From Paractinoplanes toevensis (lineage in GTDB: Bacteria; Actinomycetota; Actinomycetes; Mycobacteriales; Micromonosporaceae), in assembly GCF_018332695.1 (NCBI RefSeq), contig NZ_BOQN01000038.1:1-64000 (forward strand): DNA of 64,000 nt. The letters are read 5' to 3'. Below are positions 36,525 through 45,245 of the stretch, one piece after another. The notes under the pieces were generated by a model. That model saw only the letters and a list, made by a program, of their open reading frames with translations. It made no database searches and had not been told where the DNA came from. The translations under genes were made by a program, and so were the position numbers. Numbering within the stretch: the stretch's first letter is position 1; the number at the start of each line of letters is the position of its first letter.

Positions 36525-36625
36525 GCGCGGGCCTAGGCTCCGCCACGCGTGCGACGCTCCGCCTTCCGGCCACCGCGCGGGCCTAGGCTCCCGCCGCGCG
36601 TGCGGTGCTTCCGCCTTCCGACCAC
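36525..36625. repeat. two-copy tandem repeat, period 50 bp
   Basis: The unit starts GCGCGGGCCTAGGCTC and contains GCTTCCGCCTTCCG-type sequence. Copies begin at 36525 and 36575 and differ at several positions. Two imperfect copies without spacers do not make a CRISPR array. The origin is unknown. Confidence 0.7.
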
Positions 36626-36726
36626 GGCAGCCCGATATGCCGTCTATATCCGGCATCGACTGTATGGCCCGCGGCGAACTTGTCGAGTTCGCACCCCGCT
36701 GAGTGCTGCACTTTTCAAGATCTGGC

Positions 36727-36882
36727 GGCGCGCTGCGGACCGACGTCACCACTGTGCCCCTCGTCGATCCGCCCACCCGCGGCATCTACTCGATCACGCC
36801 CCGCCGAGCGCCGCACCCCGCCGCGGCGCCGCTGATCGGCGAGCTCCTGGCCGCTTTCGAGCCGGTTTCCCGTACGGAATGA
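36727..36882 (+). pseudogene. C-terminal remnant of a LysR-family regulator
   Basis: The frame ending at TGA 36882 reads LRTDVTTVPLVDPPTRGIYS, ITPRRAPHPAAAPLIGELLA, AFEPVSRTE. It resembles the end of LysR effector-binding domains (a VPLxDPP...PAA..LI..L pattern). No start codon or upstream LysR sequence is present in any frame; the preceding 200 bp are repeats. It is read as a decayed gene end. The assignment rests on a short pattern. Confidence 0.42.
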
Positions 36883-36888
36883 GGCCGG

Positions 36889-37758
36889 TCAGGCCGGTTC
36901 GACCGGCAACCACAGCTCGCACGTCGCGGTGCTGAAATCCTCGGCGCGGTCGAGCACCGCCACGATCTCCGGGCCGGGGCGTAGCCGCCAGGGGTTGGCC
37001 GGGAACCACTCGGTCGCGGTCGCGGCCCAGGTGCTCTGCAACACCTGCGGGAAGGGGCCGGTGCTGCGGAAGACCGCCCACCGGCCCGGAGGTACCTCGA
37101 TGACGTCGAGGTCGTCCGGCACGGGCGTGTTGCCGGTGACGGCGACCCCGTGCAGGTAGGTCAGCTCGCTGCCCTCCGTGCGGTCCGGATCGAGATCGTC
37201 GGAGACGGCGAGCAGGCCGGCCGGCTCGGTGTCGCTCAGCGCCTTCAGCCGGGCCGGCTCCTCCTTCGGCAGGGCGGTGATGTGCCGCTGGATGTGCGGG
37301 TTGACGCCGTGGTGGATCAGTGGCACGCGGGCGGCGTGCCCGACGAGCCGGAACGCGGGCCGGTCGGCGATGCGGGTGTCCATGGGGGTGCTCCCTTCGA
37401 CGGTCAGGCGGAACCTGAGCTGCGGTTGTGTGCGAAGGGGGCCGCCGTCCCGGCGCACGTCACCCGGGCCGGCGCCGTGCACCGCCCGGAACGCGCGGCC
37501 GAACGCCTCGGTCGAGCCGTACCCGAACCGGACCGCGATGCCCAGCAGGTCGTCCGTGCCCCGCACGACGTCGGCGGCGGCAACGGTCATCCGGCGTCGG
37601 CGGACGTACTCCGACAACGGCATGCCGGCCAGCGACGAGAACATCCGGCGCAGGTGGTACTCGGTGGTGCCGAGCGTCCGGGCCAGGCCACTGACGTCCA
37701 GTTCCGCGGTGAGATGCTCCTCGACGGTGCTGACGAGCTGGTTCAGTGCCGAGATCAC
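36889..37758 (-). CDS. AraC-family regulator with GyrI-like effector domain
   Basis: 289 aa from GTG 37758 (GGGAGG upstream); a longer frame to 38073 is antisense and rejected. N-terminal AraC HTH pair (about 1-105, LARTLGTTEYHLRRMFSSLA and IAVRFGYGSTEAFGRAFRAVHG), then a GyrI/Rob-like ligand domain (about 130-288, PPGRWAVFRSTGPFPQVLQ and WFPANPWRLRPGPEIVAV). Such proteins (SbmC, Rob, BmrR type) bind amphipathic drugs or peptides and activate efflux genes. No efflux gene is adjacent, so the target is unknown. Confidence 0.9.
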   Translation of the reverse strand: MISALNQLVSTVEEHLTAELDVSGLARTLGTTEYHLRRMFSSLAGMPLSEYVRRRRMTVAAADVVRGTDDLLGIAVRFGYGSTEAFGRAFRAVHGAGPGDVRRDGGPLRTQPQLRFRLTVEGSTPMDTRIADRPAFRLVGHAARVPLIHHGVNPHIQRHITALPKEEPARLKALSDTEPAGLLAVSDDLDPDRTEGSELTYLHGVAVTGNTPVPDDLDVIEVPPGRWAVFRSTGPFPQVLQSTWAATATEWFPANPWRLRPGPEIVAVLDRAEDFSTATCELWLPVEPA

Positions 37759-37904
37759 GGTGCCTCCCTTCGACGTCAAGCCTGGGCGCCGGCACCCGGG
37801 CCGCGCCCGACCGTCCCGGTCCGATCCGATCATCCGCGTCCCGGCCGGTCGGCTCCGGCCCCACGACGATGTCCGCGGCCGGTGGAGGTCGTTAAGCTGC
37901 GAGG

Positions 37905-38231
37905 ATGGTCCGGGATGAGCTGTTGCGGCTGAGGGCGAGCGCGGTGGCCGAGGAGGCGACGCTGGCCCGGGACCTGGAGGCGCTGTTCGCCGCGTCGAGG
38001 GATTCGAACGCCGACGACGAGCACGACCCGGAGGGCGCCACCGTAGGCTTCGAGCGCGCCCAGCTGACCGCACTGCTGGCCGCCGCCCGCGAGCGGATCA
38101 CCGAGGTCGACGACGCACTGAGCCGCGTGGACCGGGGAACCTACGGCATCTGCGAACGATGCGGAAAGCCGATCGCCCAGGAGCGACTCGGCGCGCGGCC
38201 GTTCGCCCGCCACTGCATAGCCTGCGCGTGA
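37905..38231 (+). CDS. DksA/TraR-family zinc-finger protein
   Basis: 108 aa. An N-terminal helical coiled coil (about 1-75) and a C-terminal four-cysteine zinc finger CERC-x17-CIAC (about 84-107). Family members sit in the RNA polymerase secondary channel (DksA) or have undefined roles; the actinobacterial short forms usually lack the paired Asp at the coiled-coil tip, and no DxxDxA is seen here. It stands alone, converging on the TPM protein gene with an 8-bp gap. Confidence 0.9.
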   Translation: MVRDELLRLRASAVAEEATLARDLEALFAASRDSNADDEHDPEGATVGFERAQLTALLAAARERITEVDDALSRVDRGTYGICERCGKPIAQERLGARPFARHCIACA

Positions 38232-38238
38232 ATCACCG

Positions 38239-40227
38239 CTAGAAGCGGCCGCCTCCGCCGCGGCGACCGCCGCCACCGCCGCCACCGGTTCGGCGGCCTC
38301 GGGAGCCGCTGCCGCCGAAGCCGCCGCCGCCCCAGTTAGCGCCCCCGCCGCCGAAGCCGCCGCGCGAGCGGGAGCCGCCGGCCAGGATGCCGCCCAGCAC
38401 CGCGCCGGCGAAGGAGCCCGCGTCGAAGCCGCCGCCCCCACCCCAGCCCTGCACGTCGGTGCGGGCGACCTGGCCGGCGTGGGCGGCCAGCTGCTGCGCC
38501 TGCTGGGCCTCGGTCAGCGCGGCGCCCGGGTCGGACGCGGCCAGGCTCTCCGCCAGGGCCAGGTGCCGCTGGGCCTCGGAGAGCGACGCCCGCGCACCCG
38601 TGTCGACCGCGCCCCGGCGGGTGGTGATGAAGTCGTCGGCCGCGGCCACCTCGCCCCGGGCCACCGGCAGTGCCTGGGCGAGCAGACTCCGCGCCCGGGA
38701 GTCCCGCTCGGCGGTGTCGCGTGCCTCGGCCAGGGCGTCGTCGAGGGCAGCGTCAGCGGCCTGCAGCCGGGCGGCCGCGGCGACCGGATCGGGCTGCGCG
38801 GCGGCCAGGCCCGCCCGTACCTCGGCCACGGCCTGCTCACCGGCGGACACCGCGCCGCCCAACCCGGCCGGGACCGCGCCACCCCCGCCCAGCACGGCCC
38901 GTGCCGCAGCGATCTCGGCCGTCACCTCGGCAATGAGCGCATCGACGGCGGCCCGCGCGGCCGGCAGGTCGACCGCCGCCCGGTTGACCGCCGCGATCAG
39001 CTGATCGGCCTGATCCACCGCCTGCTCGGCCGCCCGGACCGCGAGCGCGGCCTCGGCGCGGTCGCCACCCGGGACTGTGGCGCTGTCCCCGCCCGAGACC
39101 TGGGCGTCGGCGTCGCCCAGGTCGGTGCGGGCCTGGGTGAGGGCGGACGCGGCGAACGTCAGCCGTTCGCGGGCCTGGTCGACGTTGGCGGCGATGCCGG
39201 TGACCGAACTGCCCGCGTACCGCGAAAGGAGGTCCTGGACCGTGGCGGCGGCCGCGGGCAGCGCGGCCTCGAGTGCCGTGCGTCGCCGGTCGAGTTCGTC
39301 GGCCACCTCGGCGGCGCGGCCCTCGAGGTCGCGCAGCCGGTCGAAGGACTCGGACTCCGCGTCCAACCGGGCGTCGGCGGCCTGGCAGCGTTCGATGATC
39401 TGAGCGAGCGTGCGCCGCCGGGTGGCCTCGTCGGGAGCCGGCATCTCGTCGAGCGTCATCCGCAGGCGGAACGCCTCGGCGACATCCTGACGGGAAGCGG
39501 CAAGTGCCGCGCGGAAGGGCTCGGCCGCGGCCGCACCGTACTGACCGGCGGCCAGTTCCAGCTCGCGCTCGCTGGCCCGCAGGTCGTCGTCGAGCTCGAT
39601 CAGCAGCGCGTTGGCCCGGTCGGTCAGCTCCGCCAGGCTCGGCCCGGCCGGCGGCGCGGGCACCGGGGCGGACCGGGCCTTGCTGCGGCGCCGCAGGAAG
39701 ACCCAGGCCAGGGCCACGACGATGACCAGCACGATGATCACGATCACCCAGGTGAGGCTGCTCCCGGCGCCGGCCGCCTTGCCGTAACCCTGAGCCGCGG
39801 CGATCACCGCGCCGGACCAGTCGTTCTTCGCGAGGGCCGGCTCGATGTCGTCAGCGGCGACGTCGGCGAGCTCGCTGTCGGTCAACCGCGAGTCGTCCGG
39901 GAACGAGTAGGCGTAGGCCCGGTCCCCGGTGGCAACGGCCAGCAGAGCGTCGCGGTCGCCGAGGTCGCTGAGCCGGGCCGTCTCGTCGGTCCACTGCTGC
40001 GCGGGCGTGCCGTCGAACGAGTCGACCAGCACCACGAACAGCTGGATGCCGGTGTCCTCCTGCAGCTCGCCGAGGGCGTCGTCGACCGCGGCGCGGTCAT
40101 CGAGCACCCCGGCCTGATCGGTGACCTGACCGGCGAGGCGCTCGGGCGCCTGCGCCCACGCCACGCCGGGCGCCAGCAGCGCGGCGACCAGGGCGAGCAG
40201 GGCGGCCAGGCGAGGGATCCGAGTCAC
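38239..40227 (-). CDS. TPM-domain (YgcG-family) membrane protein with long coiled coil
   Basis: 662 aa. Sec signal (1-25, ending AWAQA), a TPM domain outside the membrane (about 34-150, VTDQAGVLDDRAAVDDAL, TGIQLFVVLVDSF), one transmembrane helix (about 158-182, WVIVIIVLVIVVALAWVF), then a very long Ala/Glu/Arg-rich helical region (about 195-590) and a Gly/Arg/Ser-rich tail (600-662). TPM domains occur in thylakoid repair proteins and in bacterial envelope proteins. The coding strand starts 30 bp from the partner gene's end, so the two form an operon. Confidence 0.88.
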   Translation of the reverse strand: MTRIPRLAALLALVAALLAPGVAWAQAPERLAGQVTDQAGVLDDRAAVDDALGELQEDTGIQLFVVLVDSFDGTPAQQWTDETARLSDLGDRDALLAVATGDRAYAYSFPDDSRLTDSELADVAADDIEPALAKNDWSGAVIAAAQGYGKAAGAGSSLTWVIVIIVLVIVVALAWVFLRRRSKARSAPVPAPPAGPSLAELTDRANALLIELDDDLRASERELELAAGQYGAAAAEPFRAALAASRQDVAEAFRLRMTLDEMPAPDEATRRRTLAQIIERCQAADARLDAESESFDRLRDLEGRAAEVADELDRRRTALEAALPAAAATVQDLLSRYAGSSVTGIAANVDQARERLTFAASALTQARTDLGDADAQVSGGDSATVPGGDRAEAALAVRAAEQAVDQADQLIAAVNRAAVDLPAARAAVDALIAEVTAEIAAARAVLGGGGAVPAGLGGAVSAGEQAVAEVRAGLAAAQPDPVAAAARLQAADAALDDALAEARDTAERDSRARSLLAQALPVARGEVAAADDFITTRRGAVDTGARASLSEAQRHLALAESLAASDPGAALTEAQQAQQLAAHAGQVARTDVQGWGGGGGFDAGSFAGAVLGGILAGGSRSRGGFGGGGANWGGGGFGGSGSRGRRTGGGGGGGRRGGGGRF

Positions 40228-40256
40228 CTGCTCAACCTAAAGGTCGCCGGGGCGGG

Positions 40257-41192
40257 TCAGGGGTGCAGGAGGGTTGTTCGTTCCTGGTTCAGCAGGGCCA
40301 GTTGGGTGCGGGTCTCGGTGATTCGCGCGGCCAGGGCGCTGCGGATGCGGCCTACCTGCTGGGACGCCTCGCCCAGCTGGCCCAGGCCGTCCTTGATCTG
40401 GCCGCGCACCGACAGGTCGGTGAAGATGTTGTCCAGCCAGACGTCCGCGAAGCGGGTGAAACCGCCCAGCGTCAGCCGGCCGGCCAGGGACGGCAGGGCC
40501 AGGTCTACGTCGCGCAGTTCGGCTCGGAGCACCGCCAGGCGGCGGTCGGCCTCGGCGGCCCGGGCCGCCGCGTCGTCCAGGCGGCTGTGTTTGACCAAGC
40601 TGCTCAGGCCGCCGCCACCGAGGAACGTGTCGGCGGTGGACCAGTTGTCGGCCGAATCGAGCATCTCGTTGGCGTCGGCCAGTGCCCGCGCCGCGGCCCG
40701 GGCGGCGGCCTCCGCCTCGGTCAGTTCCTTGAGTTCGGCGGTCAGGCGGCCGCGCTGCTCGGCCAGTTCGGCCAGCCGCCCGCCGGGGCCGGTGCCGTCG
40801 GTCAGCAGCTGCCGTTCCTTCTCGGCCAGCAGCATCGCGTACGTTGCGGGCGCGGTCGACGTCGCCACCAGCCGCTCCTCGACGTGGGCGAGCTGGGCGC
40901 GCAGCGCGTCGAGCCGGTCCTGGGCCTGGGCCACCCGGTAGCGCGCCGCCTCCGCCTCGGCCCGCTCCCGGTCGAGGGCCTGCTCGCGGGAACCGCGGAC
41001 GGTGGCCAGCAGCCTGGCCAGCGAGAAGTTCTCCAAGCGGTCGACGTCCCGCTGCTCGATCGCGTGCCGCCGGCGCAGCCCCTCGATGGTCTGGGTGAGC
41101 CCGGTGATCGCGGCACTGATCCCGGCCTGGCGGGACCCGAGCAGCTCACGTTCGCGGAGGTCGGCGGCAAGGCGGGTCAGGTCGTCGTCCAT
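40257..41192 (-). CDS. coiled-coil protein, partner of the TPM protein
   Basis: 311 aa from ATG 41192. Almost entirely helical, with heptad-like stretches (LTRLAADLRERELLGSRQAG, LDALRAQLAHVEERL, AELAEQRGRLTAELKELTEA), a break at ADTFLGGGGLSSLV and a final helical segment. No signal, membrane helix or catalytic motif is present. The organisation resembles PspA-like scaffold proteins in style only; no homology is claimed. It is first in the leftward operon with the TPM protein and diverges from the acyl-CoA ligase gene, whose start is 48 bp away. Confidence 0.75.
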   Translation of the reverse strand: MDDDLTRLAADLRERELLGSRQAGISAAITGLTQTIEGLRRRHAIEQRDVDRLENFSLARLLATVRGSREQALDRERAEAEAARYRVAQAQDRLDALRAQLAHVEERLVATSTAPATYAMLLAEKERQLLTDGTGPGGRLAELAEQRGRLTAELKELTEAEAAARAAARALADANEMLDSADNWSTADTFLGGGGLSSLVKHSRLDDAAARAAEADRRLAVLRAELRDVDLALPSLAGRLTLGGFTRFADVWLDNIFTDLSVRGQIKDGLGQLGEASQQVGRIRSALAARITETRTQLALLNQERTTLLHP

Positions 41193-41239
41193 GCTCTCGA
41201 GGAAAGCTGATGCGCGCAACTGCGACACGGGGAGGCCTC

Positions 41240-42910
41240 ATGGCGGACGACCGGCCCTGGCTGGCGGTCTATCCGGAGGGTGTCCCGGCGGACATCGCCG
41301 AGCCGGAGCGGGCGCTCACCGCGAACCTGGACGCCGCGGTCGCTCGGTTCCCGGACCGGGTGGCGCTCGATTTTCTCGGTGCTGTCACGACGTACGCTCA
41401 GCTCGGTGACCAGGTCGCGCGGGCCGCGGAGGCCCTGCGCGGCCTCGGGGTCCGGCCCGGCGACCGGGTGGCGCTGATCCTGCCGAACTGCCCGCAGCAC
41501 GTGGTCGCCTTCTACGCCGTCCTGCGTCTCGGCGCGGTCGTCGTCGAGCACAATCCGCTCTACACCGCGGACGAGCTGGCCCATCAGCTCGCCGATCACG
41601 GCGCGACCGTGGCGATCTGCTGGGAGAAGGTGGCCGCGACGGTGGCCTCGGTCGCGCGGGTGACCATCGTCGGCGTCGACCTGACCGCCGCGTTGCCGCT
41701 GGTCAAGCGGCTCGCGCTGAGGTTGCCGCTGCCGCCGGCCCGCCGGGCGCGGACCGAGATGCGGGGGCCGCTGCCGGCGGGTGCGCTGCGCTGGGAGGCG
41801 CTGGTCGCCGCGGCGTCGCCGATCGCCGCGACCGTTCCGGGGCCGGGCGTCGACGACACCGCGCTGTTGCAGTACACGGGCGGCACCAGCGGCACGCCGA
41901 AGGGCGCCATCCTCACCCACAAGAACCTGGCGGCCAACGCCGAACAGAGCCGGGTCTGGGTGCCCGGGTTGCGCGACGGGGGCGAGACCTTCTACGCGGT
42001 GCTTCCGCTGTTTCATGCGTACGGGCTGACGCTGTGCCTGACCACGGCGGTGCAGATCGCCGCGACGATCGTCCTGTTGCCGCGCTTCGACGTGGGCATG
42101 GTGCTCGACGCGGCGAAACGGCGCCCGCCCACGTTCTTCCCGGGCGTGCCGCCGATGTACGACCGGCTGGCCACCGCGGCTCGCGAGCGTGGCACCGACC
42201 TGAGCTCGGTGCGGTACTCGATCAGCGGCGCGATGCCGCTGCCGCCGAAAACCGCCGAGGTCTGGGAGCAGCTGACCGGGGGCCTGCTCATCGAGGGGTA
42301 CGGGATGACCGAGACCTCGCCGATCACGGTGGGCAACCCGATGTCGGAGCGGCGCCGGACCGGCTCGATCGGCGTACCGTACCCGTCCACCCGGGTCCGC
42401 CTCGCCGACCGGGACGACCCGGCCCGGGACGTGCCGGCCGGGGAGCCGGGCGAGCTGCTGGTGCAGGGCCCCCAGGTGTTCTCCGGTTACTGGAACCTGC
42501 CGGACGAGACGGCGGCGGTGCTGCTGCCGGGCGGCTGGATGCGGACCGGCGACATCGCCGTGATGAGCGACGATGGCTTCCTGTCGATCGTGGACCGGGT
42601 CAAGGAACTGATCATCACGGGCGGGTTCAACGTCTACCCGTCGGAGGTCGAGGACGTGCTCCGGAAGCATCCGGACGTGGCCGATGTGGCGGTGGTCGGC
42701 CTGCCGTCGGAGCGTACGGGGGAAGAGGTTGTCGCCGTTGTCGTTCCGGCCGAGGGAGCGGCGGTGGACGCGGAGGCGCTGCTGCGATGGGCGCGGGAGC
42801 GGTTGTCCGGCTACAAGGCGCCGCGCCGGATCGAGATTACCGAGGAGCTGCCGCGCAGCCAGATCGGCAAGGTGCTGCGCCGCGAGGTGCGCGACCGCCT
42901 GCTCGCCTGA
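41240..42910 (+). CDS. long-chain fatty acid-CoA ligase (AMP-binding)
   Basis: 556 aa from ATG 41240 (GGGGAGG upstream). ANL-superfamily adenylating enzyme. The P-loop-like motif is LLQYTGGTSGTPKGAI, A4/A5 motif LIEGYGMTETSP, A7 GWMRTGDIAV, A8 VDRVKELIITGGFNVYPSEVE and the catalytic Lys in the terminal SQIGKVLRR. It activates a carboxylic acid (probably a fatty acid) with ATP and attaches CoA. It is preceded by the divergent coiled-coil gene and followed by a convergent gene, so it is monocistronic. Confidence 0.93.
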   Translation: MADDRPWLAVYPEGVPADIAEPERALTANLDAAVARFPDRVALDFLGAVTTYAQLGDQVARAAEALRGLGVRPGDRVALILPNCPQHVVAFYAVLRLGAVVVEHNPLYTADELAHQLADHGATVAICWEKVAATVASVARVTIVGVDLTAALPLVKRLALRLPLPPARRARTEMRGPLPAGALRWEALVAAASPIAATVPGPGVDDTALLQYTGGTSGTPKGAILTHKNLAANAEQSRVWVPGLRDGGETFYAVLPLFHAYGLTLCLTTAVQIAATIVLLPRFDVGMVLDAAKRRPPTFFPGVPPMYDRLATAARERGTDLSSVRYSISGAMPLPPKTAEVWEQLTGGLLIEGYGMTETSPITVGNPMSERRRTGSIGVPYPSTRVRLADRDDPARDVPAGEPGELLVQGPQVFSGYWNLPDETAAVLLPGGWMRTGDIAVMSDDGFLSIVDRVKELIITGGFNVYPSEVEDVLRKHPDVADVAVVGLPSERTGEEVVAVVVPAEGAAVDAEALLRWARERLSGYKAPRRIEITEELPRSQIGKVLRREVRDRLLA

Positions 42911-42916
42911 CGGGGG

Positions 42917-43966
42917 TCAGGAGGTGCGGCGCTGCCACCAGTGGCGCTTCGGCGGCTTCGGTGGCTCGGGCTCTTCCTCGTCGGAGGAGCGGTTCAGGAC
43001 GGCGACCGCCAGGGTGTGGTCGCCGGGGGTGCAGCCCGGGGTGATCAGCATCAGCCGGGCCAGGGACTCCTCGATGGTGACCACCCGCATCGCGGCCATC
43101 GCGGCGTCCAGGCGGGCTCGCACCAGGTCGTGCACCGCGCGGCGGCGGGCCGGGTCCCGGTAGGCGTCGGTGACCAGGGCGAACAGGGCCGCGTCGGAGA
43201 CCCAGTCCTCGGGGCCGAAGGCCAGGTCGGTCAGGGCCTCACGGCCCTCGTCGCCGTGCCGGAGCAGGGCCAGGCACGCCCACGGCTGGAGCAACCGGTA
43301 CCAGTAGGTGGGGGTGGTCCTGGCCAGGTGCTGCCAGCGTGGGGTGTCCGGCGGGCCGGGCAGGTGGGCCAGCAGGCCGAGCAGGTCGTCGAGCGGCAGC
43401 TTGCCCAGCGGCTCGGCCTGCAGGTAGCCCGACAGCGGTGACGGCCACGGTTCGCCGGCCACCTCCTGCAGCACCCGGACCGCCTCGGCCGAGGGTGCCG
43501 CGACCGCGGGCACCGGGTTGACGCCGTCATAGCGCCACACCTTGTAGCGGCCGGGGCGGACCGGGACGCGGATGTCCGGCGACGGGAAGCCCTCGATGGC
43601 GATGTCGACCGGACCGGTCACCCGGCGGCAGGCGGTGGTCGCGCTGGGTGGCTCGGCCGCCGAGACGGCCAGGCCGGTGAGTGCCAGTTCCTCACCCTCG
43701 GCCCGGCGTCGGCCGACCTCGTTGGCCACGTTGCACAGCGCCTCGGTGGGCATCGGCACCCAGTTCAGCCACGGCCGCTGCGCGCAGGCCAGGGCGAACA
43801 GGGTCTCGCTCGTCGCGCACGGGTGCGGGTCGTCCAGCACGGCGACCAGGGCCGCGACGTCGCCGGTTTCGCGGAACCACACCGCGTGCCGCGCGGCCTC
43901 GCGGTGCGGGAAGCTCGGGTCGTCGGCCAGACCCCGCAGGTCGGCATCCGCGTCTCCGGAAAACAT
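42917..43966 (-). CDS. hypothetical protein with HEAT-like helical repeats
   Basis: 349 aa, soluble. The N-terminal part has a HEAT/PBS-lyase-like helical pattern (AARHAVWFRETGDVAALVAVLDDPHPCA). The middle is less regular (RVPVRPGRYKVWRYDGVNPV), and the C-terminus is Pro/Glu-rich with a basic tail (KPPKRHWWQRRTS). There are no known catalytic motifs. It ends 7 bp from the acyl-CoA ligase stop (convergent) and diverges from the alcohol dehydrogenase gene. I do not recognise the family. Confidence 0.7.
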   Translation of the reverse strand: MFSGDADADLRGLADDPSFPHREAARHAVWFRETGDVAALVAVLDDPHPCATSETLFALACAQRPWLNWVPMPTEALCNVANEVGRRRAEGEELALTGLAVSAAEPPSATTACRRVTGPVDIAIEGFPSPDIRVPVRPGRYKVWRYDGVNPVPAVAAPSAEAVRVLQEVAGEPWPSPLSGYLQAEPLGKLPLDDLLGLLAHLPGPPDTPRWQHLARTTPTYWYRLLQPWACLALLRHGDEGREALTDLAFGPEDWVSDAALFALVTDAYRDPARRRAVHDLVRARLDAAMAAMRVVTIEESLARLMLITPGCTPGDHTLAVAVLNRSSDEEEPEPPKPPKRHWWQRRTS

Positions 43967-44034
43967 GGCGGCGAGCCTACAACGGGGTAGGGCCTAGGGT
44001 GTTCCATGCGCTACGAGCGACCGTAGGGAGACCG

Positions 44035-45210
44035 ATGCGCGCCGTCCTCGCTGATCTGTCCGTGCCGCGCTATCTGCTGACCGCCGTCGCGCCACGAGCG
44101 GGCCGGATGCTCTCGCTGCGCGACGACCTGCCGGTGCCGGCGCTGCCGGACGCGCCGGGCTGGCTGCTGCTGCGGCCGGAGCTGGCCGGGATCTGCGGCA
44201 GTGACGTCGCGGTCGCGCACGCCAAGTCGTCGGTGGTGCTCAGCGCGTTCTACTCGGCGCGCGAGCAGATCCTCGGCCACGAGATCGTCGCGGTGGACGA
44301 GTCGACCGGCGAGCGCTTCGCGGTGGACCCGGTGATCTCCTGCGTGCACCGCGGGTTCGAGCCGTGCCGATCCTGCCGGGACGGTCACCCGTACGTCTGT
44401 GAAAGGTTCGATCAGCCGGGCGTGACCGGATGCCGGTCGCCGACGCAGGGTTTCGACGCCGCCCTCGGCGGCGGATGGGGTGAGTACGTCGTCGCCCACC
44501 GCTCCCAGCTGCATCCGGTCGGCGCCGTCCCGTCCCGCCGGGCCGTGCTGGCCGAGCCCGCCTCGATCGCCCTGCACGCCGCCCTGCGCTGGCGCCGCAC
44601 CGGCGACCGCGCCGTGGTCATCGGGCCGGGCACGATCGGGCTGCTCACCGTGGCCGCGCTCCGCCGGCTGCACCCGGGACTGGACATCACCGTGGTCGGG
44701 CCGGGCGCGCTGCGCGAAACGACCGGCGCCGACCGGGCCCTCGACTCCGGCCCGCACGTCGTGGAGGCCCTGGCCGAGCTGCACGGCGGGCGGGTGATCC
44801 GGCCGCGCCTCACCAAGGTCCCGATCCTCGAGCAGGGGGTGGACGTGGTCTTCGACTGCGTCGCCCGGCCGCAGACCATCGACCTCGGCCTGCACCTGCT
44901 GCGCCCGACCGGCACGCTGGTGCTGGTCGGCGGGGCCGGGCGGCAGCGGGTGGACTGGTCGCTGGTGTGGAACCGGCAGCTCACCGTGCAGGGCACGGTC
45001 AACTCGGGTCCGGAGGAGACGCTCGGCGGGCGCACCACGATGTCGCAGATCGTGGAGTGGCTGGCCGACCCGTCCTATCCGGTGGACGGCCTGGTCACGC
45101 ACACGTTCGTGCTGCCCGAGTGGCGGGCCGCGCTGGCGACGGCGGCGGCCGGGCCGCCGGCGGTCAAGGTGACGCTGCGCCCCAACCCGGGGTTGCCGTT
45201 GATAGCCTGA
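44035..45210 (+). CDS. zinc-dependent alcohol dehydrogenase family protein
   Basis: 391 aa from ATG 44035 (TAGGGAG upstream). GroES-like domain with catalytic zinc ligands GICGSD (Cys) and ILGHEIV (His-Glu), a structural-zinc-like lobe with clustered Cys (FEPCRSCRDGHPYVC), then a Rossmann domain (AVVIGPGTIGLLTVAALRR) and LVLVGGAGR. It should oxidise an alcohol or polyol with NAD(P). The substrate is unknown. It lies 35 bp upstream of an MBL-fold hydrolase gene on the same strand, probably in one operon. Confidence 0.88.
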   Translation: MRAVLADLSVPRYLLTAVAPRAGRMLSLRDDLPVPALPDAPGWLLLRPELAGICGSDVAVAHAKSSVVLSAFYSAREQILGHEIVAVDESTGERFAVDPVISCVHRGFEPCRSCRDGHPYVCERFDQPGVTGCRSPTQGFDAALGGGWGEYVVAHRSQLHPVGAVPSRRAVLAEPASIALHAALRWRRTGDRAVVIGPGTIGLLTVAALRRLHPGLDITVVGPGALRETTGADRALDSGPHVVEALAELHGGRVIRPRLTKVPILEQGVDVVFDCVARPQTIDLGLHLLRPTGTLVLVGGAGRQRVDWSLVWNRQLTVQGTVNSGPEETLGGRTTMSQIVEWLADPSYPVDGLVTHTFVLPEWRAALATAAAGPPAVKVTLRPNPGLPLIA

Positions 45211-45245
45211 CGGCTACCGTTCAGTAATTCGAATCGGGGGCGCGG

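Larger units (their letters stand above)
36001..36888. other. 888-bp gene-poor region with repeats
   Basis: There is no intact gene. It contains an 11-bp inverted repeat with a 25-nt loop (36276-36322), a two-copy 50-bp tandem repeat (36525-36625) and a LysR-like C-terminal remnant (36727-36882), listed separately. Open frames elsewhere are arginine/proline-rich and lack ribosome sites. Confidence 0.6.

Noticed and set aside
36525..36625. CRISPR array
   Set aside because: Two imperfect tandem copies with no spacers and no cas genes.
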